Of a stretch of 64,000 bases of DNA, positions 1 through 8,667 are shown one piece after another. Origin of the DNA: Streptomyces xinghaiensis S187 (GTDB lineage Bacteria; Actinomycetota; Actinomycetes; Streptomycetales; Streptomycetaceae); the NCBI RefSeq assembly GCF_000220705.2, contig NZ_CP023202.1:4680501-4744500 (forward strand), given 5' to 3'. The position numbers and the translations under genes are program-made. Below the pieces are notes generated by a model. It was not told the DNA's origin and did no database searches. It saw only the letters and a list, made by a program, of their open reading frames with translations. Within the stretch, counting starts at the first letter, position 1; each line of letters starts with the position of its first letter.

Positions 1-1
1 C

Positions 2-388
2 GAGGCGCGGATCGACGGCGGCGAGATCGGCTACATCAACGCCCACGGCTCCGGCACCAAGATGAACGACCGCCACGAGACCGGCGCGTTCAAGCGCAGC
101 CTCGGCCACCACGCCTACGAGACCCCGATCAGCTCCATCAAGTCCATGATCGGGCACTCCCTCGGCGCCATCGGCTCCCTGGAGATCGCCGCCTGCGCCC
201 TGGCCATGGAGCACGGCGTGCTGCCGCCCACGGCCAACCTGCACGAACCCGACCCCGAACTCGACCTCGACTACATCCCGCTGACCGCCCGTGAGCAGCG
301 CGCCGACGTGGTCCTCAGCGTCGGCAGCGGCTTCGGCGGCTTCCAGAGCGCCATGGTGCTCGCCCGCCCGGAGAGGAGCGCCGCATGA
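2..388 (+). CDS. Type II PKS ketosynthase alpha (KS-alpha), C-terminal 128 residues
   Basis: Partial gene entering from the left edge in frame from base 2. It is the C-terminal part of the KS-alpha subunit of a type II polyketide synthase, which pairs with the chain-length factor to condense malonyl-ACP units. The HGSGT motif with an active-site His is at the very start, followed by the lysine-containing SSIKSMIGHSLGA segment and the terminal GSGFGGFQSA motif. Its stop overlaps the ATG of the next gene (ATGA), the classic KS-alpha/KS-beta coupling. The catalytic Cys lies outside the window, so the exact product class cannot be assigned. Confidence 0.95.
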   Translation, partial: EARIDGGEIGYINAHGSGTKMNDRHETGAFKRSLGHHAYETPISSIKSMIGHSLGAIGSLEIAACALAMEHGVLPPTANLHEPDPELDLDYIPLTAREQRADVVLSVGSGFGGFQSAMVLARPERSAA

Positions 389-1602
389 CCGCCACCACGG
401 TGGTGACCGGACTCGGGATCGCCGCCCCCAACGGGCTCGGCACCGACGACTTCTGGAAGGCCACACTCGCCGGCGAGAGCGGCCTGGCGGAGCTCACCCG
501 CTTCGACGCCTCGCAGTACCCGTCGGGCGTCGCGGGAGAGGTCCCCGGCTACACGGCCGAGGAGCACATCCCCAGCCGGCTGCTGCCGCAGACCGACCAC
601 ATGACGCGGCTCGCGCTCACGGCCGCCGAGTGGGCCGTCGAGGACGCGGGCGTCCGGCCGGACGAACTGCCGGAGTACGGCATGGGCGTGGTCACCGCGG
701 CCTCCGGCGGCGCCGTCGAGTTCGGCCAGCGCGAACTGCAGAACCTGTGGAGCCAGGGCAAGGAATACGTCAGCGCGTACCAGTCCTTCGCCTGGTTCTA
801 CGCCGTCAACACCGGCCAGATCTCCATCCGGCACAAGATGCGCGGTCCCAGCGGCGTCCTCCTCACCGAGCAGGCGGGCGGGATCGACGCCCTCGGCCAG
901 GCCCGCCGCCACATCCGCAAGGGCGTGCCGCTCGTCGTCTCCGGCGGTGTCGACGCCGCCCTGTGCCCCTGGGGCTGGGTCCCGCAGATCGCCTCCGGGC
1001 TGATGAGCACCGAACGCGACCCGGCCCGCGCCTATCTGCCCTTCGCCGCCGCGGCCCGCGGCTACGTCCCCGGCGAGGGCGGCGCCATCCTCGTCACGGA
1101 GGACGCGGAGTCCGCCCGCGGCCGCGGCGCCCCGCGGATCTACGGCGAGATCGCCGGCTACGCGGCCACCCTGGACCCGGGCGAGGACCCCGGCTCCTGC
1201 CGGCTGGCCCGCGCGGCGCGCAACGCCCTCGCCGACGCCCGCGTCGCGCCCGGCGAGGTGGACGCGGTCTTCGCCGACGCCTCCGGGGTCCCGGCCCTGG
1301 ACCGGGCCGAGGCACGCGCCCTGGAGGACGTCTTCGGCCCGTACGGCGTGCCCGTCACCGCGCCCAAGAGCATGACCGGGCGGCTGCTCGCCGGGGGCGC
1401 CGCCCTTGACGCCGCCACCGCGCTGCTGTCCCTGCGCGACGGCGTCATCCCGCCCACCGCCAACGTCACCGAGGCGGACCCGGAGCACCGCCTCGACCTC
1501 GTCACCGGGGACCCGAGGGAAGCGGACCTGCGCACGGTGCTGGTCCTCGCCCGCGGCCACGGCGGCTTCAACGCGGCCCTCGTCCTGCGCCGGCCCGCCT
1601 GA
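385..1602 (+). CDS. Type II PKS chain-length factor (KS-beta)
   Basis: A 405-residue ketosynthase-fold protein that heterodimerises with KS-alpha and sets polyketide length. The N-terminal VVTGLGIAAPNG and C-terminal RGHGGFNAALVL blocks are typical of the family. The position of the catalytic cysteine is Gln (about residue 163, in LLTEQAGG), the hallmark of a chain-length factor rather than an active synthase. It starts inside the KS-alpha stop codon, so the two are translationally coupled. Chain length and product class cannot be deduced by eye. Confidence 0.95.
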   Translation: MTATTVVTGLGIAAPNGLGTDDFWKATLAGESGLAELTRFDASQYPSGVAGEVPGYTAEEHIPSRLLPQTDHMTRLALTAAEWAVEDAGVRPDELPEYGMGVVTAASGGAVEFGQRELQNLWSQGKEYVSAYQSFAWFYAVNTGQISIRHKMRGPSGVLLTEQAGGIDALGQARRHIRKGVPLVVSGGVDAALCPWGWVPQIASGLMSTERDPARAYLPFAAAARGYVPGEGGAILVTEDAESARGRGAPRIYGEIAGYAATLDPGEDPGSCRLARAARNALADARVAPGEVDAVFADASGVPALDRAEARALEDVFGPYGVPVTAPKSMTGRLLAGGAALDAATALLSLRDGVIPPTANVTEADPEHRLDLVTGDPREADLRTVLVLARGHGGFNAALVLRRPA

Positions 1603-1978
1603 CGGGCGGCCGGACGGGGCGGACCCGTGGCCGGACCCGCGACCGGGCCGGCGGCGGGCTACGGCCGAACACCCCGGCGAACGCCAACCGACGTGCCGCC
1701 CGAGCGAGTTCACCGGCATCCGGTACCCGGCCACCGGGCCAACCGAACAACCAGTCCACCCGATCACCCGTCCACCTGCCACCCGAACCACCTGCTACCC
1801 GGACCACCGGTCCACCGGGCCAGCCCGGTCCACCGGTTCACCAGGCCACAGCCCACCCGGACGCCCGGGCAGGCCGTCACCGCCCGCCGGGCTACCCGGG
1901 CCCGGCGGCCACCGCACCGACCGCCGATCCGCGCGGACCGACGCGCGTTCAGCTCACCGATCACAGAGAGGACCCACC
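1603..1978 (+). other. 376-bp C-rich spacer inside the PKS operon
   Basis: This is an unusually long gap between chain-length factor and ACP genes that are normally nearly contiguous. The top strand is C/A-rich and G-poor, with many short CCACC/CCGG runs. An open frame runs through it in phase with the ACP, but codon use there is unlike a real gene. I see no confident promoter or hairpin. A GAGAGG ribosome-binding site lies just before the ACP start. Confidence 0.5.
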
Positions 1979-2266
1979 ATGGCGCCGACCACGGCCACGA
2001 CCACCACCACGACCGAGGTGACCCTCGCCGACCTCACCCGGATGCTCCGCGAGAGCGCCGGTGAGGAGGAGGGCGTCGACCTCGACGGCGACGTCCTGGA
2101 CACCACCTTCATCGAGCTCGGCTACGACTCGCTCGCGCTGCTCCAGGTCATCGGCCAGATCCAGCGCGAGTACGGACGGGAGATACCGGACGACGCGGTC
2201 GTCGACGCGGAGACCCCGCGCGCACTGCTCGAACTGGTCAACGCGGGCCGGGCCACCGCCTCCTGA
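1979..2266 (+). CDS. Type II PKS acyl carrier protein
   Basis: A 95-residue acyl carrier protein. The phosphopantetheine attachment serine is about residue 51 in LGYDSLALL, followed by the helix II/III pattern of PKS ACPs (GREIPDDA, ETPRALLELVN). The start at 1979 follows a GAGAGGAC ribosome-binding site. The frame is open far upstream, but the longer version has a proline/arginine-rich N-terminus with no ACP homology. A Thr-rich stretch (residues 4-12) precedes the domain. It carries the growing chain for the KS-alpha/chain-length-factor pair. Confidence 0.95.
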   Translation: MAPTTATTTTTTEVTLADLTRMLRESAGEEEGVDLDGDVLDTTFIELGYDSLALLQVIGQIQREYGREIPDDAVVDAETPRALLELVNAGRATAS

Positions 2267-2394
2267 CCCCGTCTCCCCCCAGCGCCGGCGCGGGAACCCC
2301 CGCCCGCGCCGGCCCCCGGCCGCCCCGCCGTCACCCGGCGGGGCGGCCACCCCCCGGCACCCGCCGGACAGCGCGCCGAGAAGGAGGGCATCCG

Positions 2395-4356
2395 ATGCCG
2401 CCGCTCACCACCCACACCGCCGTGGTCCGCAGGCTCGTGGTCAGTCCCGGAGCCGCGCCCGCCGCGCCCGCCGCGCCCGCCACGTCCGCCGGAGACTCCG
2501 CCCCCGGCCCGCCCCTCGCGGCGACGGCCGCCGCCGTCTCCGCGGTGCTGCGCGCCTTCGGCCGGCCACCGGAGTCCCTTCCGGCCCGCACCGTCGTCCA
2601 CATCGGCGCCGACGACGCCGCCGTCCCCGCGTCCTCCGCCGACCGCCCGGGGCCCGAGCACGAGGGTTTCCCGGTCCGCGCCTCGGTCTCACCGGGCCGT
2701 GCCCTGCGCCGCGCCCGCGACGAACTCCGCTCCGGGGAGACCGATTTCGCGCTCGTCGCGGGCTTCGGCGAGCCCGGGCCCGGCGCCATCACCGTGTACG
2801 CGCTGCGGCGCGCCGCCGAGGCCGTGGCCGACGGCGACCCCGTCCTCGGCGTCCTCGACCCCGCCGCGCCCGGCGACGACCCCGACGAGCCGCCCGTGCT
2901 GCGGCCCCTTAAACACGGCGGCCCGCTCGCCGACCCGGACGCGCCCCGGCTGCTGCTCTGGTCGGGCCGCGACGAGGCCGACGAGGCCGCCGTCCGCGCC
3001 GCGCTGCACCCGCTGCTCGACGGACTCCCGCCCGAGGCGTTCCCCGCCCTGCCGGCCGCGGTGCCCTGCGAACGGGCCCCCGGCCCGGTGCGCGCCTCGG
3101 CCGTCACCACCGCCGGGGGAGCCCCCGCCGCCGTCGACGGGGCGAAGGCCGTCACCGCGCACCACCCCCGCCCGGTCGCCCTCCTCTTCCCCGGCCAGGG
3201 CTCCCAGCACCTCGGGATGGCGGCCGGGCTCTACGGACGCGAACCGGTGTTCACCGCCGCCGTCGACGCGGTCCTCGCCCTCTTCGGCGAGGACGGCCCG
3301 GCGGTCCGCGCCGACTGGCTGGCCGGTGCCTCCGGAAGGGCACCGGCCGTCGGCATCGACGACGTGCGCCGCGCGCAGCCGCTGCTCTTCGCCGTCGACT
3401 ACGCCCTCGGCCGCATGGTCATCGGCTGGGGCGTGCGCCCCGCGGCCCTGCTGGGCCACAGCGCGGGCGAGCTGGTCGCCGCCACCCTCGCCGGAGTCGT
3501 CTCGCTGCCCGACGCGGTCACCATGATGCGCGAGCGGGTGCGGCACGCCGTGCGGATCCCCCCGGGCGGCATGCTCGCGGTCGCGGCCTCCGAGGAGACC
3601 CTCCGCCCCTACCTGCGCGGGGACGTGGCCGTCGCAGCCGTCAACGCCCGGGCGCAGACGATGCTGGCGGGCCCGGACGAGCCGCTGGCCGAAGTCGCCG
3701 CCGCCCTGCGCGCCGACGGCCACACCGTGGTGGCCGTGCCCGCCACCAGCCCCTTCCACTGCCCGGCGATGGCCCCGGCCTCCGACGCCGTCGAGGAGGC
3801 GTACCGCGACATCCGTCTCAACGAGCCCCGGCTTCCCCTGTACTCCGGCTACACGGGCGAGCTGATGACCCCGGAGGAGGCCCGCAGCCCGCGCTTCTGG
3901 GCCCGGCAGCTCACCGACACCGTCTGGTTCCGGCCCGCCCTGGACCAGTTGCTCGCCGTGGACGACATGCTGCTCGTCGAGGCCGGGCCCCGGCAGACGC
4001 TGACCGCCTTCGCCCGCCGCCACCGGGCCGTACGGCTCGGGGCCTCGGCGGCCCTGCCACTGCTCCCGGCCCGGCCGGGACCGCCCGGGGCCGACCGCTC
4101 CGCCGTCCTGGCCGCCGCCGCGCGGATCTGGCAGGAGGGCCACGCCCTCGACCCGGAGGCCCTGTCCCGCCTGTGGACCTGGCAGGCGGCCCCGGACGCT
4201 CCGGACGCACTGGCCTCCCTGGACGGGCCGGACGCCTCGGACATCGCGGACGCCCGGGACGCCAACGGCACCCTGGACGCCCGGCCCGGAGCCCGGCCGC
4301 AGCCCGCCCCGGCTGCGGGGATCTCCGTGCCCACCGCTCCCGCACCCGGAACATGA
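2395..4356 (+). CDS. Stand-alone acyltransferase with degenerate N-terminal region (type II PKS)
   Basis: A 653-residue protein whose core (roughly residues 260-560) is a PKS/FabD-type acyltransferase. It has FPGQGSQ near residue 267, the nucleophile Ser356 in GHSAGE, and the catalytic His455 in SPFHCP. It should load malonyl or another acyl unit onto an ACP. The first 250 residues are Ala/Pro-rich with short stretches like a ketosynthase (TDFALVAGFGEPG) but no active-site motif, so this may be a vestigial KS domain. The tail is Asp/Ala-rich. A dedicated acyltransferase is uncommon in type II PKS operons, which usually borrow FabD, and may indicate a special starter unit. Confidence 0.88.
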   Translation: MPPLTTHTAVVRRLVVSPGAAPAAPAAPATSAGDSAPGPPLAATAAAVSAVLRAFGRPPESLPARTVVHIGADDAAVPASSADRPGPEHEGFPVRASVSPGRALRRARDELRSGETDFALVAGFGEPGPGAITVYALRRAAEAVADGDPVLGVLDPAAPGDDPDEPPVLRPLKHGGPLADPDAPRLLLWSGRDEADEAAVRAALHPLLDGLPPEAFPALPAAVPCERAPGPVRASAVTTAGGAPAAVDGAKAVTAHHPRPVALLFPGQGSQHLGMAAGLYGREPVFTAAVDAVLALFGEDGPAVRADWLAGASGRAPAVGIDDVRRAQPLLFAVDYALGRMVIGWGVRPAALLGHSAGELVAATLAGVVSLPDAVTMMRERVRHAVRIPPGGMLAVAASEETLRPYLRGDVAVAAVNARAQTMLAGPDEPLAEVAAALRADGHTVVAVPATSPFHCPAMAPASDAVEEAYRDIRLNEPRLPLYSGYTGELMTPEEARSPRFWARQLTDTVWFRPALDQLLAVDDMLLVEAGPRQTLTAFARRHRAVRLGASAALPLLPARPGPPGADRSAVLAAAARIWQEGHALDPEALSRLWTWQAAPDAPDALASLDGPDASDIADARDANGTLDARPGARPQPAPAAGISVPTAPAPGT

Positions 4357-4664
4357 GAACCGGGCGGGGGAGGGCCGTACGGAGGATCGGCCGCGCCCTG
4401 CGCCGGGCGGCGGCCGCGGTGACCGACGCGGTGATCGGCGCCGGCTGCCTGTGGATGCCGCCGCTGCCCCTGGTCCCGCCGCCGGAGGCGGACCGGCGCC
4501 GTCCGGCGACGGAGACGAGGCAGCCGGTCGCCGGACCGCTGCGGGCAGGACCGCCGGCCGCCCACCCGGAACGCCTCCGCCCGGACCTCCCCCTGACGGC
4601 CACCGAACGCGCCCTGGCCCGCCAACTGGCGCCCGGCGAAGGCCCGTCGGACGACGCCCCGTAG
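4353..4664 (+). CDS. Small DUF6059-like protein coupled to the acyltransferase
   Basis: A 103-residue product whose ATG overlaps the acyltransferase stop (ATGA), so it is probably translated with it. It begins with an Arg-rich amphipathic stretch, then a short hydrophobic segment (VTDAVIGAGCLWMPPLPLV, about residues 23-41), and ends HPERLRPDLPLTATERALARQL. That layout resembles the small DUF6059 proteins that I recall near Streptomyces polyketide genes. No enzymatic motif is visible and its role is unknown. Confidence 0.6.
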   Translation: MRTGRGRAVRRIGRALRRAAAAVTDAVIGAGCLWMPPLPLVPPPEADRRRPATETRQPVAGPLRAGPPAAHPERLRPDLPLTATERALARQLAPGEGPSDDAP

Positions 4665-5096
4665 CCCGTACCGGCCGCATTCCAGCCGTTGGCCCTCCGG
4701 TTCCCCGACCGGACCGGGTAGCCGTACCGGGCGGCCGGAGGCGTGCCGGGAGGCGGGGTGACGACCGCGAACGCGCAGCAGGAGCCACCCGGCGCGCACA
4801 GCGGAGAACGTACGACGCCAGGGCCGCGAAGGAACCGGGAAGCGGTGCCGGAGGGCCGGGGGAGTCGGCGGAAGAAGGTGCCGAGACACGGGTTCGCCCG
4901 GCCCGTCGCCCCCAGCGGCGCCGGACCGGGCTCCTCACCCTGCTGAGCGGGTGCCCCCGTTCAGCCGATGTAGACATACCGGATTCGGTGCTTTCTCTCC
5001 CGGGCCACCGGGACAGGCGGTCGTCCGGAGCTGCCCGTGCCGACGGCCCTCCACGGGCGCCTCAACGGCCCTCGACCGTCCGGACGACTGGCACTC
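4665..5096. other. Intergenic stretch after the PKS operon
   Basis: About 430 bp between the end of the PKS operon and the C-terminal remnant of the split phosphotransferase gene. Short open frames are present, but none has a ribosome-binding site with convincing codon bias. I see no strong terminator hairpin. Confidence 0.4.
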
Positions 5097-5354
5097 TCAC
5101 AAGATGTTCCACCGGAGGCCGGTGTCCCCCGCGATCAGGCCCTCGATACGACGGATGACCTCGGGACGGCTTGCGGGCGCGTGCGCGATCTTCCGGGCGT
5201 TCGTGGTGATCATGCGCAGTTCGCGCAGGTCGCGGAGTGTCGGATACCCGTCCCATTCGGTGACGTCGTAGCCGTACGACGTGGCGAAGTCGCGGTAGTG
5301 CTCAACCCCGTAGCCGAAGCGTCTGCAGTGGATCTCGATGGTGACGAGGTCCCA
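5097..5354 (-). pseudogene. C-terminal part of an aminoglycoside-phosphotransferase-like gene, separated by a tnpB element
   Basis: Read on the minus strand, this encodes the last 85 residues of a phosphotransferase-family (APH-like) protein. It runs from WDLVTIEIHCRRFGYG through TEWDGYPTLRDLRELRM and ends LRWNIL-stop. The first part of the same protein lies at 6779-7462. Joining 6779 to 5354 restores one in-frame 313-residue reading frame with no base lost or gained. This fragment no longer has a start. The intact protein would be an ATP-dependent kinase of small molecules or an antibiotic-inactivating enzyme; the substrate is unknown. Confidence 0.9.
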
Positions 5355-5507
5355 TCAGACCTTCTTTCGAGGGGACCACCGGCTTCAGCCGGTGGGGGAA
5401 TCGAATCCTCGGGCCGGAGCCGCGCAGCGGCGGAGCACGCTGCGTTGTCAGTAGGGGCCGGTAGCGTGAGCACACCGGCATTGGTCAGGGGACACGGGGG
5501 AGGTGGG

Positions 5508-6734
5508 GTGGGTGTGAGGCGGGCGTACAAGTTTCTCCTGCGTCCCACGGTCCGGCAGGAGCGGGCGCTGGCGGAGATGGTGCGGGATCACTGCTCCTTG
5601 TACAACGGTGCGTTGCAGGAGCGTCGTGATGCCTACCGGCACAGCTCGCGGACCTCGGTGCGGTACGGGGAGCAGTCGGCGCAGCTGAAGGAGATCCGGG
5701 CGTTCGATCCGGAGCGTCAGGGCCGGTGGTCCTTCTCCTCCCAGCAGGCGACCCTGCGTCGTCTGGACCGGGCCTTCCAGGCGTTCTTCCGGCGGGTGAG
5801 GGCCGGTGGCGCCCCGGGGTATCCGCGGTTCAAGGGGGTCGGGCACTTCGACACCGTGACGTTCCCCCGGGACGGGGACGGCTGCCGGTGGGATTCCACC
5901 CCTCACGACGCGCAGACGCGGGTGCGGCTGCAGGGTGTGGGGCATGTCCGGGTCCACCGGCACCGGAGTGTGCGGGGCCGGGTGAAGACGGTGAGCGTGA
6001 AGCGGGAGGGCCGTCGCTGGTATGTGATCCTCGCCTGTGACGAGGTGCCCGCCGAGCCGCTGCCCCCGACCGGCAGCAGGGTGGGCATCGACCTGGGCAC
6101 GGTCCACTTCCTCACCGACTCCAGCGGCCGCCACGTCGAGAACCCGAAGTTCCTTGAGGCTTCGGCCGGGGAGCTGGCCGCAGCGCAGCGGCACCTGGCG
6201 ACGTTCCCGAGGCGCACGCGGCGTCGTACGAAGAAGCATCGTGCCGCGGCCCGCAAGGTCGCGAAGCTGCACGCGAAGATCCGGCGGCGGCGTCTGGATC
6301 ATCACCACAAGGCCGCACTCGATCTCGTGCGCGAGCATGATGTGATCGGGCACGAGCGGTTGAGCACCGCGGGCATGACGAAGGTGCCCGCGCCCCGGCC
6401 CGATCCCGAACACGAGGGTGCGTTCCTGGCGAACGGCGCGGCGGCGAAGGCCGGGCTGAACCGGAGCATTCTGGATGCAGGGTGGGGGCAGTTCCTGCGG
6501 ATCCTGGCGGACAAGGCTGAAAGCGCCGGTCGCCGCGTGATCCCGGTGGACGCCCGCAACACGTCCCGCACATGCCCACCGGAGATCGGCGGATGCGGGC
6601 ACGTGGCTAAGGAGAACCGCGTCACCCAGGCGAAGTTCGCGTGCGTCAACTGCGGCCTGGTGGCACACGCCGACCACGTCGGCGCGCTCAACGTCAAACA
6701 CAGGGCCGGGCTGGTCCTCTGCGCCGGTGCCTAG
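5508..6734 (+). CDS. tnpB: TnpB RNA-guided endonuclease (IS605 family)
   Basis: A 408-residue TnpB, ancestor-type of Cas12 nucleases: an RNA-guided DNA endonuclease that helps the element persist at its site. The RuvC residues appear intact: Asp in VGIDLG (about residue 190), Glu in VIGHERLS, and a final Asp in ADHVGALN. A zinc-finger-like region has the cysteines of RTCPPEIGGCG and FACVNCG. The N-terminal RAYKFLLRPT...YNGALQERRDAY block is the usual helix-turn-helix start. GTG at 5508 follows GGGGGAGG closely; GTG at 5514 is an alternative. It looks potentially active. Confidence 0.9.
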   Translation: MGVRRAYKFLLRPTVRQERALAEMVRDHCSLYNGALQERRDAYRHSSRTSVRYGEQSAQLKEIRAFDPERQGRWSFSSQQATLRRLDRAFQAFFRRVRAGGAPGYPRFKGVGHFDTVTFPRDGDGCRWDSTPHDAQTRVRLQGVGHVRVHRHRSVRGRVKTVSVKREGRRWYVILACDEVPAEPLPPTGSRVGIDLGTVHFLTDSSGRHVENPKFLEASAGELAAAQRHLATFPRRTRRRTKKHRAAARKVAKLHAKIRRRRLDHHHKAALDLVREHDVIGHERLSTAGMTKVPAPRPDPEHEGAFLANGAAAKAGLNRSILDAGWGQFLRILADKAESAGRRVIPVDARNTSRTCPPEIGGCGHVAKENRVTQAKFACVNCGLVAHADHVGALNVKHRAGLVLCAGA

Positions 6735-6778
6735 CCACCGACACAGGAAGCCCGCGCGTTTACGCGTGGGTGGAGTCA
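6735..6778 (+). ncRNA. Predicted 3' end of the TnpB guide RNA (omega-RNA) scaffold
   Basis: Just after the tnpB stop is a GC hairpin (CCCGCGCGTTTACGCGTGGG, 6751-6770) followed by TGGAGTCA, the kind of right end that forms the scaffold of TnpB-associated guide RNA. By analogy with characterised IS605 elements, the guide would be copied from the host sequence immediately to the right, here the phosphotransferase gene. The RNA probably begins inside the tnpB coding region; only the 3' part is marked. Confidence 0.5.
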
Positions 6779-7462
6779 CTCCCGGTGTCCCCAGGCGACC
6801 GTGTCCCAGTCGCAGAGAACTGAGCCCTTGCCGTGGTGCAGGGCATTGCGGTGCTGCGGGTCGCCTTGGATGGCGGTCTTGGGGTACGGGAACCGCACCC
6901 CGGGCAGCTCTTCCGCCAGTCTGTCCACTCGTGCGGACAGCGCGTCGATGAGCGGGGCGGGCAGGCTCGTGATCCGCGCGATCGAAGACTTGATGGCGGT
7001 GACATTGTCCCGTTCGAGAAGCTCGACCGGCGGGGTGCCGAGGTTGTGCAGTGCGTGCAGCGGAGCCGCGAGCTGTCCCGCCCGGACGGGGTGCGGCGGC
7101 TGGGGCAGGTAGGTCCAGAAGGTGACAGCGTGACCGTCCACGACCATGGGTTGCTCGGCCGCGATCGGGTGAAGCGGGGCCGTGGGGAAGTCCTGTTCCA
7201 TCAGCCATCGCACGAAGCGCACTGTCCGGAGGGCGTCGGTCCCTGGGCTGCCACGTCGGGCGATCTTCACCACGACCGGTTCTCCGGCGAGGAGAACCAC
7301 CGCGTTGGTGTGTCCGCGCAGCACACGGTCGTGGACGGCGTCGAGGCCGGCGACGGCGCACGCGCGCCGCAGGACCCCCTCCATATGCGTCGGTTGGAAA
7401 CCACCGATGGCGTTGACCGATGTCATGAAGTCAGGCTGAGGGACGACCAGCGGTTCTGTCAC
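6779..7462 (-). pseudogene. N-terminal part of the split aminoglycoside-phosphotransferase-like gene
   Basis: GTG at 7462 overlaps the stop of the preceding gene (GTGA). The 228 residues contain the kinase N-lobe (NAVVLLAGEPVVVKIAR) and the catalytic loop region (TAIQGDPQHRNALHH, then VLCDWDTVAWGHRE), where the tnpB element interrupts it exactly at a codon boundary. Reading into the element gives an immediate stop. The missing C-terminus lies at 5097-5354. The protein is likely inactive, because the C-terminal helical lobe that completes the substrate site is lost. Confidence 0.9.
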
Positions 7463-7971
7463 AGGTGGCTGCCGGGGAGTTGGAGTAGTTCTCCCAGTTC
7501 CCGCGCCGCCGCGATCCGCCGGCTGGTACCCGGAAGCCGGTCGATCACGTGCCTTGCGCGTGCACCGAGAATGGCGGTGCGGTGCTCCACCGGTACCTGG
7601 AGGTACGCCGCAGTGGCGAGCTGGCACGCTTCGGTGGCGCTCCGGTCGTGCGCGAGGCAGATCGCGGCTTCCAGGCGCAGCAGTGCCGGGTCGATGCCGG
7701 TGCGGGCCGGGTAGAGGGACAGCGCCTCTTCCTGGACTTTCCGGGCTTCCGACACCTGCCCCAACGCGGTGAACGTGCCGCTGAGGTAGAGCAGGAACCG
7801 GCGCAGCGGAAAGGCGAAGGCGTCGTCGTCGCTCCGTGGAGCGAGCTGGTCGAAGACGCCATGGGCGTCCTTGACCCGGGCGGCGGCCTCGCTGCGGTTC
7901 CCCTGGAGCGCGAGGGCCCGCGCCTCCGCAGCGACCGCGAAGGCGGTGTGGGACCCCCACTGCCCGAGCAC
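7459..7971 (-). pseudogene. Truncated TPR-type regulator (C-terminal half only)
   Basis: This encodes 170 residues of helical tetratricopeptide-like repeats (AVAAEARALALQGNRSEAAARV, TALGQVSEARKVQEEALSLYP, AAICLAHDRSATEACQLAT). They match the C-terminal half of Streptomyces XRE-type regulators that often precede phosphotransferase genes. The N-terminal helix-turn-helix is absent: reading upstream in frame, the next in-frame stop is the stop codon of the acetyltransferase gene, about 30 bases away. A GTG at 7971 could start a fragment. It overlaps the phosphotransferase start by 4 bases, showing the former operon. Confidence 0.65.
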
Positions 7972-8001
7972 AGGGCGGAGCCACGGGGACGCGGCCCCGT
8001 G

Positions 8002-8505
8002 TCACGGCAACGAGCGGGTGAGCCATGCCACTTCACCGCTGTCCTCCGTGGAGACGCGGTCCCGCTCGAACCCGAGCTTCTCCAGGACGCGGAGCGATGG
8101 GGTGTTCCAGGTGCCGACAGTCGACCAGAGCCGTTTCCGGCCGGTCGCGGTGGCGGCGTCGAGTACCGCGCGGGCCGCCTCGGTGGCGTAGCCCCGCCCG
8201 TGCACGCTCTGGAACAACTCATAGGCGATCTCGGGCTCCTCCATGGTGGCGCGGCCGATGACGAGCCCGCAGTAGCCGATGAAGTCGCCCTGGTCGCGGC
8301 GCTGGACGGGGAGCAGGGCGATGCCCGTTGCCGCCGTTCCGGTGAGGAGCTTCGCGATGGCCGTCCGGATGTGCCCGACCGTGGGCGTCCCGTCACCGCG
8401 TTCGGAGAGGAGGGCGCAGAACTCTGCGGCGTCCGACTCGGCCCACGGCCGCAGTATCAGCCGCTCGGTCTCAAGGTGGAACGGCATCGTCTCGTATGCA
8501 GGCAT
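8002..8505 (-). CDS. GNAT-family N-acetyltransferase
   Basis: About 167 residues of the RimJ/RimL type: ETERLILRPWAESDAAEF near the start, the acetyl-CoA-binding segment ELFQSVHGRGYATEAARAV, and NTPSLRVLEKLGFERDRV near the end. It should transfer an acetyl group from acetyl-CoA to an amine on a protein or small molecule; the substrate is unknown. The start chosen is the ATG at 8505. ATG at 8487, just before the conserved FHLETERL, or a longer start at 8541 are alternatives. It ends directly at the truncated regulator, suggesting a rearrangement there. Confidence 0.85.
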   Translation of the reverse strand: MPAYETMPFHLETERLILRPWAESDAAEFCALLSERGDGTPTVGHIRTAIAKLLTGTAATGIALLPVQRRDQGDFIGYCGLVIGRATMEEPEIAYELFQSVHGRGYATEAARAVLDAATATGRKRLWSTVGTWNTPSLRVLEKLGFERDRVSTEDSGEVAWLTRSLP

Positions 8506-8667
8506 GGGGCCTACGGTGCCCCACGGGTCGTGACGAAGCACAGGTTGCGTGCGTGTGATGGCCGGCGGGACGGTGAGCCGGCCGGCCCGGTCCAGCCGGA
8601 CGGTCCCCTTCCCGGGGGCCGCCGGACCGTGGCGTCCGACTGATCGACCACGTGACCGTGGTTTCCC

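Larger units (their letters stand above)
5355..6778 (+). mobile_element. IS200/IS605-type (tnpB-only) insertion element
   Basis: The boundaries come from the interrupted host gene. The left flank ends GGTCCCA and the right flank resumes CTCCCGGTG; fusing them restores the gene exactly, without target duplication (one shared A leaves one base of ambiguity). The left end carries a short hairpin (CACCGGCTTCAGCCGGTG, near 5380), and the right end carries a second one followed by GGAGTCA. The only gene inside is tnpB; there is no tnpA, so movement needs a transposase supplied elsewhere. Absence of a target duplication fits single-strand IS605 transposition. Confidence 0.85.

Noticed and set aside
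271..1791. A 506-residue minus-strand open frame opposite the chain-length factor
   Set aside because: Its codon pattern is the mirror of the strongly supported plus-strand PKS gene. It has no recognisable domain, a typical high-GC shadow frame.
1627..2064. Open frame in the PKS spacer
   Set aside because: Pro/Arg/His-rich translation with no domain and no ribosome-binding site; it overlaps the real ACP start.
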